From Microbacterium candidum (GTDB lineage Bacteria; Actinomycetota; Actinomycetes; Actinomycetales; Microbacteriaceae), in the NCBI RefSeq assembly GCF_030315975.1, contig NZ_JASXSZ010000001.1, positions 1,202,980 through 1,266,979 on the forward strand: a stretch of DNA of 64,000 nt. The letters are read 5' to 3'. The position numbers were made by a program, and so were the translations under genes. Each line of letters opens with the position of its first letter. Within the stretch, counting starts at the first letter, position 1. Below the pieces are notes generated by a model. That model was not told the origin of the DNA. It worked only from the letters and a program-made list of their open reading frames with translations, and did no database searches. This document shows, in pieces, positions 1-8,492 of this stretch.

Positions 1-54
1 ATCCACCTCTCGGCGGGGATAAGGAATCGGGGAATAGCTTGCCCAGGGTTGAAC

Positions 55-78
55 ATTGGATCTAATATTGGATCCAAT
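55..78. promoter_or_regulatory. Tandem 12-bp palindromic operator upstream of the E1-E2 operon
   Basis: Two abutting 12-mers, ATTGGATCTAAT (55-66) and ATTGGATCCAAT (67-78). The second is a perfect palindrome; the first differs by one base. Together they form a 24-bp AT-rich island in GC-rich DNA, 30 bp ahead of the E1 start. Palindromes of this size and style are typical of GntR/FadR-family operators. The cognate regulator is not in the window and may lie just to the left. The regulator family is inference. Confidence 0.7.
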
Positions 79-107
79 CAGCGGCGCAAGGTCGCTCGAG
101 AGCGGGA

Positions 108-2294
108 GTGGCGAGGATGCCCAGGAAGAAGCGACTGCAGACCGGCGTCGACTGGTTCGAGCTGTCCACGACGGACGCGGACTGGAAGTCGGCCGACCCC
201 GTTCTGCTCGGATCGATGCTCAGTCAGCTGCACCTCATCCGCGCCTTCGAGGAGTCCGTCCTGGAGCTGGCCGGGGAGGGTCTCGTGCACGGCCCCGCGC
301 ACTCGAGCATCGGCCAGGAGGGCGGCGCGGTCGGATCGATCATCGGCCTGCGCTCCACCGACGGCGTCAACGGGTCGCACCGCGGACACCACCAGTTCCT
401 CGCGAAGGCCCTCACCCACGCGAGCGGGGGAGCGATCGATCCCGCGGATCCGGTGACCCCCGTCATCCAGACCGTCCTCCAGCGCACGCTCGCCGAGATC
501 CTCGGGCTCGCGCAGGGCTACTCCGGCGGCCGGGGTGGATCGATGCACCTGCAGTGGCTCGAGGCGGGCGCCCTGGGCACGAACGCGATCGTGGGCGGCG
601 GAGCGCCGATGGCGACCGGCAACGCGTGGGCGCAGAAGCACAGCGGCACGACGGATCTCACGATCAACTACTTCGGCGACGGGGCGGCGCAGATCGGCTC
701 GGTCCTCGAGTCGATGAACCTCGCCGCCGCGTGGCGGCTGCCGGTCTGCTTCTTCGTCGAGAACAACCTCTACGCCGTCTCGACGCGCGCCGACGAGGTC
801 ACCGCGGACACCCGGTTCTCCGTGCGCGGGCAGGGCTTCGGCATCCCGTCGTGGCGTGTCGACGGGATGGATCCGCTCGCCGTGCACCTTGCGATGGGAG
901 AGGTCGCGGCTCGTCTCCGCTCGGGTGAAGGACCCGCCGTCGTCGAGGCGGAGGTCTACCGCTTCTTCCACCAGAACGGCTCGTACCCGGGGAGCGCGTT
1001 CGGGTACCGGTCGAAGGAGGAGGAGGCGCAGTGGCGCGCGCGGGATCCGCTCGACCTGGTCGCCCGCAAGATGATCGAGCGCGGGCTCATCGACCAGGCC
1101 GGGGTGGACGCTCTCCGTGCGCGCGTGCAGCGGGCGATGACGGACGCCGTCTCCCAGCTCATCGAGCAGGATCCGGACAACGCGGGTACCCGCCGCATCC
1201 GCCCCGAACTGTGGCCGGAGACCGACTTCGTCAACGTCGGCGTGCGCGGCGACGGGAGCGAGCTCGACGGTCTTCCCCTTCAGCCTCGGGGCGGCGAGAC
1301 GCGGGCCGTGAAGTTCGTCGACGCGGTCGCGCAGGTGATGGACCGGCGGATGGATGCGGACCCCCGCATCGTCGTGATGGGCGAAGACGTCCACCACCTG
1401 AACGGCGGAACGAACGGTGCGACCAAGGGCCTCGTGAAGAAGTACGGCGAGGGGCGGATCCTCGGCACCCCGATCAGCGAGAACGCGTTCGTCGGCCTCG
1501 CCGGCGGCCTCGCGCTCGACGGACGCTTCCGTCCCGTCGTCGAGTTCATGTACCCCGACTTCCTGTGGGTGGCCGCCGATCAGGTCTTCAACCAGATCGG
1601 CAAGGCGCGGCACATGTTCGGGGGCGACAACGCGGTTCCGCTCGTGCTGCGCACCAAAGTCGCCATGGGTTCCGGATACGGGTCGCAGCACCTCATGGAT
1701 CCGGCGGGCATCTTCGCCACGGCGCCCGGCTGGCGGATCGTCGCGCCGTCGAACGCGACCGACTACGTCGGGCTCATGAACGCGGCCCTCGCGCTGCAGG
1801 ACCCGGTGCTCGTGATCGAGCACGTCGACCTATACGGCACCGCCGACGCGGTGCCCGCGGGGGAGCTGGACTACGTCATCCCGCCCGGCGCGGCCGCGCT
1901 CCTGCGAGCGGGATCGGACCTGACCGTCATCTCCTACCTGTCGATGGTGAAGTGCGCCCAGGAGGCGCTCGACCAGACCGGCGTCGACGCCGACCTCATC
2001 GACCTGCGCTGGCTCGATCGCGCGTCGATCGACTGGGACACGATCGGCGCGAGCATCCGCAAGACGAACGCCGTGCTCATCGTCGAACAGGGCGCGCGGG
2101 GGACGTCGTACGGCGGATGGCTCGCCGACGAGATCCAGCGGCGCTACTTCGACTGGCTCGACCAGCCGGTCGCACGCGTCACCGGCGAGGAGGCGTCGCC
2201 GTCCATCTCGCGCGTCCTCGAGCGCGCGGCGATCGCCCGCACCGAAGAGGTCGTCTCCGCCCTCGAAGCGGTGCGCGCGGGATTCGGAGCCTGA
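108..2294 (+). CDS. Thiamine-diphosphate 2-oxoacid dehydrogenase E1, alpha and beta subunits fused
   Basis: Decarboxylates a 2-oxo acid on thiamine diphosphate and passes the acyl group to lipoyl-E2. Residues about 20-380 are alpha-like: the thiamine motif runs from G190-D191-G192 to N219-N220. Residues about 400-728 are beta-like, including the VVMGEDVH stretch. Pyruvate, acetoin and branched-chain E1 enzymes usually keep alpha and beta on separate chains, so this 728-residue chain is a genuine fusion. GTG at 108 follows a GAGCGGGAG ribosome site; ATG at 117 is the alternative. The E2 gene begins 1 base after the stop. No E3 is present, so a shared dihydrolipoyl dehydrogenase must be supplied elsewhere. 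The substrate cannot be told from sequence. Confidence 0.9.
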   Translation: MARMPRKKRLQTGVDWFELSTTDADWKSADPVLLGSMLSQLHLIRAFEESVLELAGEGLVHGPAHSSIGQEGGAVGSIIGLRSTDGVNGSHRGHHQFLAKALTHASGGAIDPADPVTPVIQTVLQRTLAEILGLAQGYSGGRGGSMHLQWLEAGALGTNAIVGGGAPMATGNAWAQKHSGTTDLTINYFGDGAAQIGSVLESMNLAAAWRLPVCFFVENNLYAVSTRADEVTADTRFSVRGQGFGIPSWRVDGMDPLAVHLAMGEVAARLRSGEGPAVVEAEVYRFFHQNGSYPGSAFGYRSKEEEAQWRARDPLDLVARKMIERGLIDQAGVDALRARVQRAMTDAVSQLIEQDPDNAGTRRIRPELWPETDFVNVGVRGDGSELDGLPLQPRGGETRAVKFVDAVAQVMDRRMDADPRIVVMGEDVHHLNGGTNGATKGLVKKYGEGRILGTPISENAFVGLAGGLALDGRFRPVVEFMYPDFLWVAADQVFNQIGKARHMFGGDNAVPLVLRTKVAMGSGYGSQHLMDPAGIFATAPGWRIVAPSNATDYVGLMNAALALQDPVLVIEHVDLYGTADAVPAGELDYVIPPGAAALLRAGSDLTVISYLSMVKCAQEALDQTGVDADLIDLRWLDRASIDWDTIGASIRKTNAVLIVEQGARGTSYGGWLADEIQRRYFDWLDQPVARVTGEEASPSISRVLERAAIARTEEVVSALEAVRAGFGA

Positions 2295-2295
2295 C

Positions 2296-3699
2296 ATGGC
2301 CGAGATCATCCGGATGCCGGAGGTCATGGCCGGGGCGACCGAGGCCGCCATCCAGACCTGGCTCGTCCAGCCCGGCGCGTCCGTCGCCGTCGCGCAGACG
2401 ATCGCCGAGATCGAGACCGAGAAGGCGATCGTCGAGTTCCCCGCCGAGTTCGCCGGGACCGTCGGCCGCCTGCTCGTCCCCGAGGGCGACAGCGTCACCG
2501 TCGGCGACCCCATCCTCGTCCTCCTCGCCGAGGGCGAGGAGGAGGGCGCGGTGGATGCCGCACTCGCCGCGGCGGGCGGCCTCGCATCCTCCGCCGCCGC
2601 CTCAGTACCGGCGGCCCCAGCGCCGCCCGCTGCGACGACGGAAGCGACGGTTCCCCAGGCCGTCGCGGACACACCGTCGACGCAGCCCGCGGGTGACGTC
2701 GCATCCGTCGCGACGGCACCCGCGGTTCCCCCGGCGCCCGCGCCCGTCCCGCATCCCGGTGACCGGCTGTTCGCGAGCCCGCTCGTCCGACGGCTCGCGG
2801 CGCAGAACGGGGTCGCGCTCGCCGACGTTCCGGGCACCGGCCCGAACGGGAGGGTCGTGCGTCGCGATCTGGAGCGGCACCTCGAGGCGGCGGCATCCGT
2901 GCCCGCGCCGGCCGGGCCCGCGCCGGTCGTGCCCGCGCCGGTCGTGCCCGCGCCGCCCGTGCCTGCGCCTCCGGCGCCGGAGGCCATCGTCGCCGCGACG
3001 ACCGGTCCGGCGGCAGCCGAGTACGAGGACATCCCGCTCGACCGGATGCGCCGCGCGATCGCGCGGCGTCTCACCGAGAGCAAATCCACGGTGCCGCACT
3101 TCTATCTCGTCGCGGACTGCCGCGTCGACGAGCTGCTCGCGCTGCGCGCGCGGGTGAACGAGAGCGCACCGCGGAAGATCTCGGTCAACGACTTCACCCT
3201 GAAAGCCGTCGCGGCCGCGCTCGTCGACGTACCCGAGGCCAACGCGATCTGGAACGGCGACAGCATCCGCCGCTTCGCGTCGGTCGACCTCGCTGTCGCG
3301 GTCGCGACCGACGGCGGGCTGACGACCCCGGTGCTCCGCGGCGTCGAGCGGATGCCCCTCTCGGTCGTCAGTGCCACGATCGCGGAACTCGCAGAACGCG
3401 CCCGCGCAGGCCGGCTCAAGCAGCACGAGCTCGAAGGCGGCAGCTTCTCGGTGTCGAACCTCGGCATGTACGGGACGACGCAGTTCAGTGCGATCCTCAA
3501 TCCGCCGCAGTCCGGGATCCTCGCCGTCGGTGCGGCGCAGCGGCGTCCGGTCGTCGGCGCGGACGGACAGCTGGACGTCGGAACCGTCATGACCGTGACC
3601 CTCTCCGCCGACCACCGGGTGCTCGACGGCGCCCTCGCCGGCGAGTGGCTCGCCGCGTTCCAGCGCCGCATCGAGAACCCGCTCAGCATCCTCATCTGA
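2296..3699 (+). CDS. Dihydrolipoamide acyltransferase E2 of a 2-oxoacid dehydrogenase complex
   Basis: Transfers the acyl group from lipoyl-lysine to CoA and forms the core of the complex. Domains in order: N-terminal lipoyl domain with lipoylated K43 in the IETEKA motif; an Ala/Pro-rich swinging linker; a peripheral-subunit-binding domain at about 155-195 (starts FASPLVRRLA); a second Pro/Ala linker with repeated PAPVV units; and a C-terminal catalytic domain with DHRVLDG (H440, D444). At 467 residues it has normal length for a one-lipoyl E2. It starts 1 base after the E1 stop, so the two are translationally coupled. The aldehyde dehydrogenase follows 19 bp downstream. Confidence 0.93.
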   Translation: MAEIIRMPEVMAGATEAAIQTWLVQPGASVAVAQTIAEIETEKAIVEFPAEFAGTVGRLLVPEGDSVTVGDPILVLLAEGEEEGAVDAALAAAGGLASSAAASVPAAPAPPAATTEATVPQAVADTPSTQPAGDVASVATAPAVPPAPAPVPHPGDRLFASPLVRRLAAQNGVALADVPGTGPNGRVVRRDLERHLEAAASVPAPAGPAPVVPAPVVPAPPVPAPPAPEAIVAATTGPAAAEYEDIPLDRMRRAIARRLTESKSTVPHFYLVADCRVDELLALRARVNESAPRKISVNDFTLKAVAAALVDVPEANAIWNGDSIRRFASVDLAVAVATDGGLTTPVLRGVERMPLSVVSATIAELAERARAGRLKQHELEGGSFSVSNLGMYGTTQFSAILNPPQSGILAVGAAQRRPVVGADGQLDVGTVMTVTLSADHRVLDGALAGEWLAAFQRRIENPLSILI

Positions 3700-3718
3700 A
3701 CCCGCAAAGGACAACGAC

Positions 3719-5101
3719 ATGGCCGCCATCCGCAGCATCAACCCCGCCACCGGCGAGCAGCTCGCCGTCTTCGAAGAGGACGACGACACCGTCGTCGAGG
3801 CCAAGCTCGCCGCCGCCGCGGCCGCCGTGCCGCAGCTCGCCGCCGCGGGGTGGGAGCAGCGTGCGGCCTGGATGAATGCGGCGGCCGCACTCCTCGAATC
3901 CGAGGTGCACACGGTCGCCGCCATGATCACCGCGGAGATGGGCAAGCCGCTCGCCCAGTCGCGCGCAGAGGTCGGGAAGTCCGCGCACGCGATGCGGTTC
4001 TACGCGGAGAACGCGCGGAGCTTCCTCGATGGTCGCGAGCTGGCGGATCCGTCCGAGGTGAGCGCCTCCGCGGCGCGCACGCGCTACGACCCCCTCGGAG
4101 TCGTGCTCGCCGTGATGCCGTGGAACTACCCGATCTGGCAGGTCGTGCGGTTCGCGGCGCCCGCGCTGATGGCGGGCAACGCGGGAGTCCTCAAGCACGC
4201 GTCGAACGTGCCGCAGTCGGCGGTCTACCTCGGCGAGCTGTTCGAGCGGGCCGGGTTCCCGGACGGGTCGTTCGCGACGCTCCTCATCGGATCGGCGCGG
4301 GTCGCCGACGTCATCCGCGACCGCCGCGTGGCCGCGGTCACGCTCACCGGCTCCGAAGGTGCGGGCCGTTCCATCGCCGCGACCGCGGGCGACGTGCTGA
4401 AGAAGGCCGTGCTGGAGCTCGGCGGATCCGATCCCTTCATCGTCATGCCGTCCGCCGATCTCGACGCGGCGGTCGAGGTGGCTGTGCGCGCCCGAACGAC
4501 GAACAACGGCCAGGCGTGCATCAACGCCAAGCGGTTCATCGTGCACGCCGACGTCTACGACGCCTTCGCGGCGAAGTTCGCGGAACAGATGCGCCGGCTC
4601 GTGATCGGCGACCCCGCCGAGCCGCACACCGAAGTCGGACCGCTCGCCACGGAAGGCGGTCGCCGCGACATCGAGGAGCTGGTGGAAGACGCGCGCGACA
4701 AGGGCGCCGAGATCCTCACCGGTGGGGCACGCCCAGACCGCGATGGAGGCTGGTTCTACGAGCCGACCGTGGTCGCGGGGCTCACCCGCGACATGAGGCT
4801 GTGGTCGGAGGAGGCCTTCGGGCCCGTGGCATCCCTCTATCGCGCGGCGTCACTCGATGAAGCGCTCGCCATCGCGAACGGCACGGAGTTCGGACTCGGG
4901 TCGGCGTTCTGGAGCGCCGACCAGGCGGAGATCGACCGCGCGGTGCGGGAGATCGAGGCGGGTGCCGTCTTCGTGAACGGCATGACGATCTCGTACCCCG
5001 AGCTGCCGTTCGGCGGAATCAAGCGGTCCGGCTACGGCCGGGAGCTCTCGGTGGAGGGCATCCGCGAGTTCACGAACCTCAAGACCGTCTGGATCGGCTG
5101 A
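3719..5101 (+). CDS. NAD(P)-dependent aldehyde dehydrogenase, succinate-semialdehyde dehydrogenase type
   Basis: Oxidises an aldehyde to the acid. The 460 residues include the general base E233 (LELGG motif) and nucleophile C267 in NNGQACINAKRF, a pattern I associate with succinate-semialdehyde dehydrogenases of the GabD1/Sad class. PWNYPIWQ marks the cofactor fold. An AAAGGA ribosome site sits just ahead of ATG 3719. Third gene of the E1-E2 unit with short gaps, so probably co-transcribed; it could oxidise an aldehyde made upstream of the 2-oxo acid. The true aldehyde is unknown. Confidence 0.85.
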   Translation: MAAIRSINPATGEQLAVFEEDDDTVVEAKLAAAAAAVPQLAAAGWEQRAAWMNAAAALLESEVHTVAAMITAEMGKPLAQSRAEVGKSAHAMRFYAENARSFLDGRELADPSEVSASAARTRYDPLGVVLAVMPWNYPIWQVVRFAAPALMAGNAGVLKHASNVPQSAVYLGELFERAGFPDGSFATLLIGSARVADVIRDRRVAAVTLTGSEGAGRSIAATAGDVLKKAVLELGGSDPFIVMPSADLDAAVEVAVRARTTNNGQACINAKRFIVHADVYDAFAAKFAEQMRRLVIGDPAEPHTEVGPLATEGGRRDIEELVEDARDKGAEILTGGARPDRDGGWFYEPTVVAGLTRDMRLWSEEAFGPVASLYRAASLDEALAIANGTEFGLGSAFWSADQAEIDRAVREIEAGAVFVNGMTISYPELPFGGIKRSGYGRELSVEGIREFTNLKTVWIG

Positions 5102-5228
5102 CGGTATCGCCCGTGCCTGGATCCCGGCGCCCGTCTGTGCTCGATCTGTAAGACCTGCGGACGCGCCGCGGTGGGACACTTGCCTCGTGCTGGGGATGTG
5201 ATCGGCCGAGTACGAGGGGACAGAGGCC

Positions 5229-5687
5229 ATGGCTGGTGGCGACATGGATGCCGGCGACGTCGATGCGCGGGCGGCGACGCGCCGGTTCATCGATCTGGCG
5301 TGGAGTGCAGGTCGGTACGAAGAGGCGCGTCCGCTGCTCGACCCGGATTTCGTGAACCACACGCCCGTGAACGCGAACGAGTCGCGCGATGAGTTCCTCA
5401 CGCGCATCGCCGCGTTCCGGGCGGCGTTCCCGGATCTGACGATGTCGGTGGACGACATGCTCGTCGACGGCCAGCACGTCGTTACGCGATGGTCCGCGAC
5501 GGGAACCCATCAGGGCGCGTTCCGCGGGATCGAGCCGACCGGCGCCCACGTCCGGTTCACGGGCATCGCGATCGACCGCGTCGTCGCGGGCCGCCGCGTC
5601 GAGGGGTGGGCGCAGCTGGACATGGCCGGGCTGCTGGCGCAGCTCGAGTCGGCGAAGATCAGCGAGACGAACGGAGTCGGATCATGA
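5229..5687 (+). CDS. SnoaL-like polyketide-cyclase/ester-cyclase family protein
   Basis: A 152-residue single-domain protein of the NTF2-like fold: the pattern F(I)DLAWSAGRYEEARPLLDPDFVNHTP near the N-terminus and the DMLVDGQHVVTRWSATGTHQG strand pair are typical of SnoaL/ester-cyclase proteins. Such domains act as cyclases, hydrolases or small ligand-binding modules, so the activity is open. The ribosome site GAGGGGACAGAGG precedes ATG 5229. Its stop overlaps the next start (ATGA at 5684-5687), which couples it to the flavodoxin-fold oxidoreductase. An alpha/beta hydrolase completes the unit. Confidence 0.8.
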   Translation: MAGGDMDAGDVDARAATRRFIDLAWSAGRYEEARPLLDPDFVNHTPVNANESRDEFLTRIAAFRAAFPDLTMSVDDMLVDGQHVVTRWSATGTHQGAFRGIEPTGAHVRFTGIAIDRVVAGRRVEGWAQLDMAGLLAQLESAKISETNGVGS

Positions 5688-6412
5688 CGGAGGAGGCGCC
5701 TCCGGCGACCTACGACGACCTGCGGGCCGTGTACATCAACTGCACGCTCAAGCGGAGCCCGGAGCTCAGCCACACGCAAGGCCTCATGGACCGCAGCATC
5801 GCGCTGATGCGGTCGCAGGGGGTCGACGTCGAGAACGTCCGGTTCATCGATCACGACGTCGCGACCGGGGTCTATCCGGACATGCGCGAGCACGGATGGG
5901 CGACGGATGCGTGGCCGGACGAGATCTGGCCGTCCATCGCCGCCGCCGACATCCTCGTCGTCGGGGGTCCGCTGTGGCTCGGGGACAACGCATCCATCAC
6001 CCGCAAGCTCATCGAGCGGCTGTATTCGATGAGCGGCCTCTACAACGACAAGGGCCAGTACGTCTATTACGGCAAGGTCGGCGGGGCGGTCATCACCGGC
6101 AACGAGGACGGCGTGAAGCACGCCGCGATGTCGATCCTGTACAGCCTGCAGCACATCGGGTTCACGATCCCGCCGGCCGCGGATGCGGGGTGGATCGGCG
6201 CGATCGGTCCTGGCCCCAGTTACCTCGATCCCGGCTCGGGCGGCCCGGAGAGCGACTTCACGAACCGCAACACGACGTTCATGACGTGGAACCTGCTGCA
6301 CACGGCACGGCGGTTGAAGGATGCCGGCGGCATCCCCGCCTACGGGAATCTGCGGCAGGCCTGGAACGACGGCGAGCGCTGGGGCTACGACGCGAACCCC
6401 GAGTACCGCTGA
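5684..6412 (+). CDS. Flavodoxin-family NAD(P)H-dependent oxidoreductase
   Basis: A 242-residue protein with a flavodoxin-like fold of the NADPH-dependent FMN-reductase superfamily: an early strand (AVYINCTLKRSPELSHTQGL) with the FMN-phosphate loop, then ADILVVGGPLWLGDNASITRKLIERLY, which is the conserved second loop and helix. ATG 5684 overlaps the previous stop by 4 bases; the longer frame upstream is only the shadow of the SnoaL gene. The substrate is unknown. Quinones, flavins or nitro-compounds are usual for the family. Confidence 0.82.
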   Translation: MTEEAPPATYDDLRAVYINCTLKRSPELSHTQGLMDRSIALMRSQGVDVENVRFIDHDVATGVYPDMREHGWATDAWPDEIWPSIAAADILVVGGPLWLGDNASITRKLIERLYSMSGLYNDKGQYVYYGKVGGAVITGNEDGVKHAAMSILYSLQHIGFTIPPAADAGWIGAIGPGPSYLDPGSGGPESDFTNRNTTFMTWNLLHTARRLKDAGGIPAYGNLRQAWNDGERWGYDANPEYR

Positions 6413-6432
6413 GAGGAAGAGGGGATGACGCC

Positions 6433-7194
6433 ATGGACAGACGTCGGGTGATCCTGCTGCCGGGCAGCGTGCTGCCGGCAGCTCCTGCATACGGAGCGCT
6501 GATCGCCGCTCTCGGCGACGATGTCGATGCCGTCGCGAAGGACCTCGAGGTGTACGCCGGCCCCGTCCCGCCAGCGGACTACAGCCTCGACACCGAGGTG
6601 GACGGCGTACTGCGCACCGCGGACGAGAGCGGCTGGGAGACGTTCCATCTCGTCGGCTATTCCGGCGGGGGTGCGTCCGCGCTCGCGTTCACCGCGAAGC
6701 ATCCTGAACGCCTCGAGAGCCTCGCTCTTCTCGAGCCCGCGTGGGCGGGGGACTGGGGATGGAGCCCCGCCCACCGCGCGCTGTGGGCGCGGTATCGGGA
6801 GCTCGACGGGCTTCCGCCGGACCAGTTCATGGACGCGTTCGTGCGCCTCGGCGTGCGCCCCGGAGTGACCGCGGGGCTGCCGGTGAGGACCGGAGAGCAG
6901 CCGCCGTGGATGGCGCTGCGGCCGGCCGGCATCCGTGCCTTCCTGGCCACGTTCGAGACCTACGACCTCGACCGCGATGCCCTGGTCCGCTTCACCCGCC
7001 CTGTCTACTTCGCGCTCGGCGGCCTCTCGAATCCGGATGATTACGGCGAGATCGCGGAGCGCCTCGCCACCGTCTTCCCGGACTTCCGGCTCGAGGTGTT
7101 CGCCGACCGGCACCACTTCGACCCGCCCCATCGGGTCGAGCCGGACCGCGTCGCCGCCTCCCTCCGGGACCTCTGGGATCGCGCCGCCGCCTGA
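6433..7194 (+). CDS. Alpha/beta-fold hydrolase
   Basis: A 253-residue alpha/beta hydrolase. The nucleophile elbow is GYSGGGAS, with the serine in the G-x-S-x-G position; a late aspartate and the histidine of DRHHFDPPHR near the C-terminus complete a plausible triad. ATG 6433 follows the GAGAGGAAGAGGGG ribosome site, and the gap to the previous gene is 20 bp. Likely the last gene of the SnoaL-oxidoreductase-hydrolase unit. The substrate cannot be inferred; esterases, lactonases and C-C hydrolases share this fold. Confidence 0.82.
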   Translation: MDRRRVILLPGSVLPAAPAYGALIAALGDDVDAVAKDLEVYAGPVPPADYSLDTEVDGVLRTADESGWETFHLVGYSGGGASALAFTAKHPERLESLALLEPAWAGDWGWSPAHRALWARYRELDGLPPDQFMDAFVRLGVRPGVTAGLPVRTGEQPPWMALRPAGIRAFLATFETYDLDRDALVRFTRPVYFALGGLSNPDDYGEIAERLATVFPDFRLEVFADRHHFDPPHRVEPDRVAASLRDLWDRAAA

Positions 7195-7494
7195 CACCTC
7201 CCTTCAGGCCTGAGGCGTGGGCCGCGACGGTTCCGGCGGCGATGGCACCGTCTCGCGCGCCCTGGACTCCGTGCGCCCGTATCGTCGCGGCACTCCGAGC
7301 CTGGGGATTCTCCACCCGCTCGATGATCTGACCGCGAAGCTGCCGGTCGATGGGCCGTCGAACAGCGGATGGAGCCTTCAGCGTGCCCGGCGGCCTCGAT
7401 CCGCGATCGCAGGATTTCACCGAATGTGGGTGATACGCCGACCCGTGCGTCATCTCTAACCTGAGCGGAGCCACAACAAACCGAAGAGAAACCC
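7195..7494. other. Intergenic region before the L,D-transpeptidase gene
   Basis: 300 bases with no convincing gene. A 10-bp palindrome TCAGGCCTGA (7204-7213) follows the hydrolase stop and may be part of a weak terminator. The last 60 bases hold a candidate promoter (a TAACCT-like -10 near 7457) and a GAAGAG ribosome site ahead of ATG 7495. I see no riboswitch-like pairing. Confidence 0.5.
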
Positions 7495-8427
7495 ATGGGA
7501 GAGACACAGCCGGAGTCAGCCCCCCAGCCGCCCACACGGCGGCGTAGCGCCGAGACACGCTCACGGCGCCGCCTGGCGTGGGTGACCGTCGCGGTCGCAG
7601 CAGTGCTCGTGCTCGCCGGCGGGGCGGTGGCGATCTCCGTCGCCGGTCGGTCGGGTGACGTCGCGTCCGCGAGGGACAGGCTCGTCGCACCCGCCGCTGT
7701 CGAGCCGGCGGCGGCGGACCCCGCGAACCTCGAGTCACTGCCCGAAGCACGCTACGACGCAGTGATCGGCGGGCTGATCCCGTACACCGCAGGCGCGGAC
7801 GGGGTCCGGGTGCGCTACACGATTGCGCGCACCATCGCCCTGTATGGGGTCGACCACAAGACGGCCGTCGCGAAGCTCGCCGCATCCGACTTCTCCGGCC
7901 AGCCCACCACGGTCGTCGTCGTGGCGGACCGCAAGAACGGATGGTCGCTCATCCTGACGCCGGCGCGTGTGAGCCTGCCGTCGAAGACCGGCGGCAATGC
8001 TGCCGCTCAGTCGGCCGCCTGGGTGCGGTCCGCAGTACTCACCAAGGCGGAGGCGCTTCCCGACCGGGTCCTGATCAGCGCAGGCGATCAGAAGCTCCGC
8101 ATCGTCACCGACGGGAAGACCGTCGCCGAGTATGCGGTCGGTGTCGGCACGCCCGAGACCCCGACCCCGACGAACGTGACGGGGTATCTGCAGCAGCGTT
8201 ACCTCGACGCGGCGCAGAACGAGACGAAGTACCCGATCCAGCTGACCTCGCTGCATTCGTCCGCCGCCGACGAGCCGTATGGCGGGAGCGACGGCGGTCT
8301 GATCGGCATCCACTACAACGCGACGAACTCCGGCGCCGTCTCCCACGGCTGCATCCGCCTCACCGCCGCGGCGATCCAGGCAGTCAACGCCCTGCCTCTG
8401 GGCACCCCGATCACCATCACTCCGTAG
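7495..8427 (+). CDS. Membrane-anchored L,D-transpeptidase (YkuD domain)
   Basis: Cross-links peptidoglycan stem peptides (3-3 links) or attaches proteins to the wall. It has 310 residues: a basic cytoplasmic tail, one membrane segment at about 28-49 (VTVAVAAVLVLAGGAVAISV), a linker or substrate domain, and a YkuD domain at about 190-310. The catalytic motif is SHGCIRL with H284 and C286; the upstream His of the family is seen in GIHYNATN. The protein therefore faces outward. It lies 65 bp before the gene for a giant secreted repeat protein, so a joint cell-surface role is reasonable though unproven. Confidence 0.93.
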   Translation: MGETQPESAPQPPTRRRSAETRSRRRLAWVTVAVAAVLVLAGGAVAISVAGRSGDVASARDRLVAPAAVEPAAADPANLESLPEARYDAVIGGLIPYTAGADGVRVRYTIARTIALYGVDHKTAVAKLAASDFSGQPTTVVVVADRKNGWSLILTPARVSLPSKTGGNAAAQSAAWVRSAVLTKAEALPDRVLISAGDQKLRIVTDGKTVAEYAVGVGTPETPTPTNVTGYLQQRYLDAAQNETKYPIQLTSLHSSAADEPYGGSDGGLIGIHYNATNSGAVSHGCIRLTAAAIQAVNALPLGTPITITP

Positions 8428-8492
8428 CCGATCGAAACGCCGCGCCGCACATGTGCAGATGAGCGGACGACGCACACCGAAAGGACCACTTC

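Noticed and set aside
78..1823. 581-codon minus-strand frame
   Set aside because: Antisense to the well-supported fused E1 gene, with typical shadow composition.
7217..7459. 80-codon frame before the L,D-transpeptidase gene
   Set aside because: No ribosome site, no recognisable protein character, and it covers the probable promoter region.
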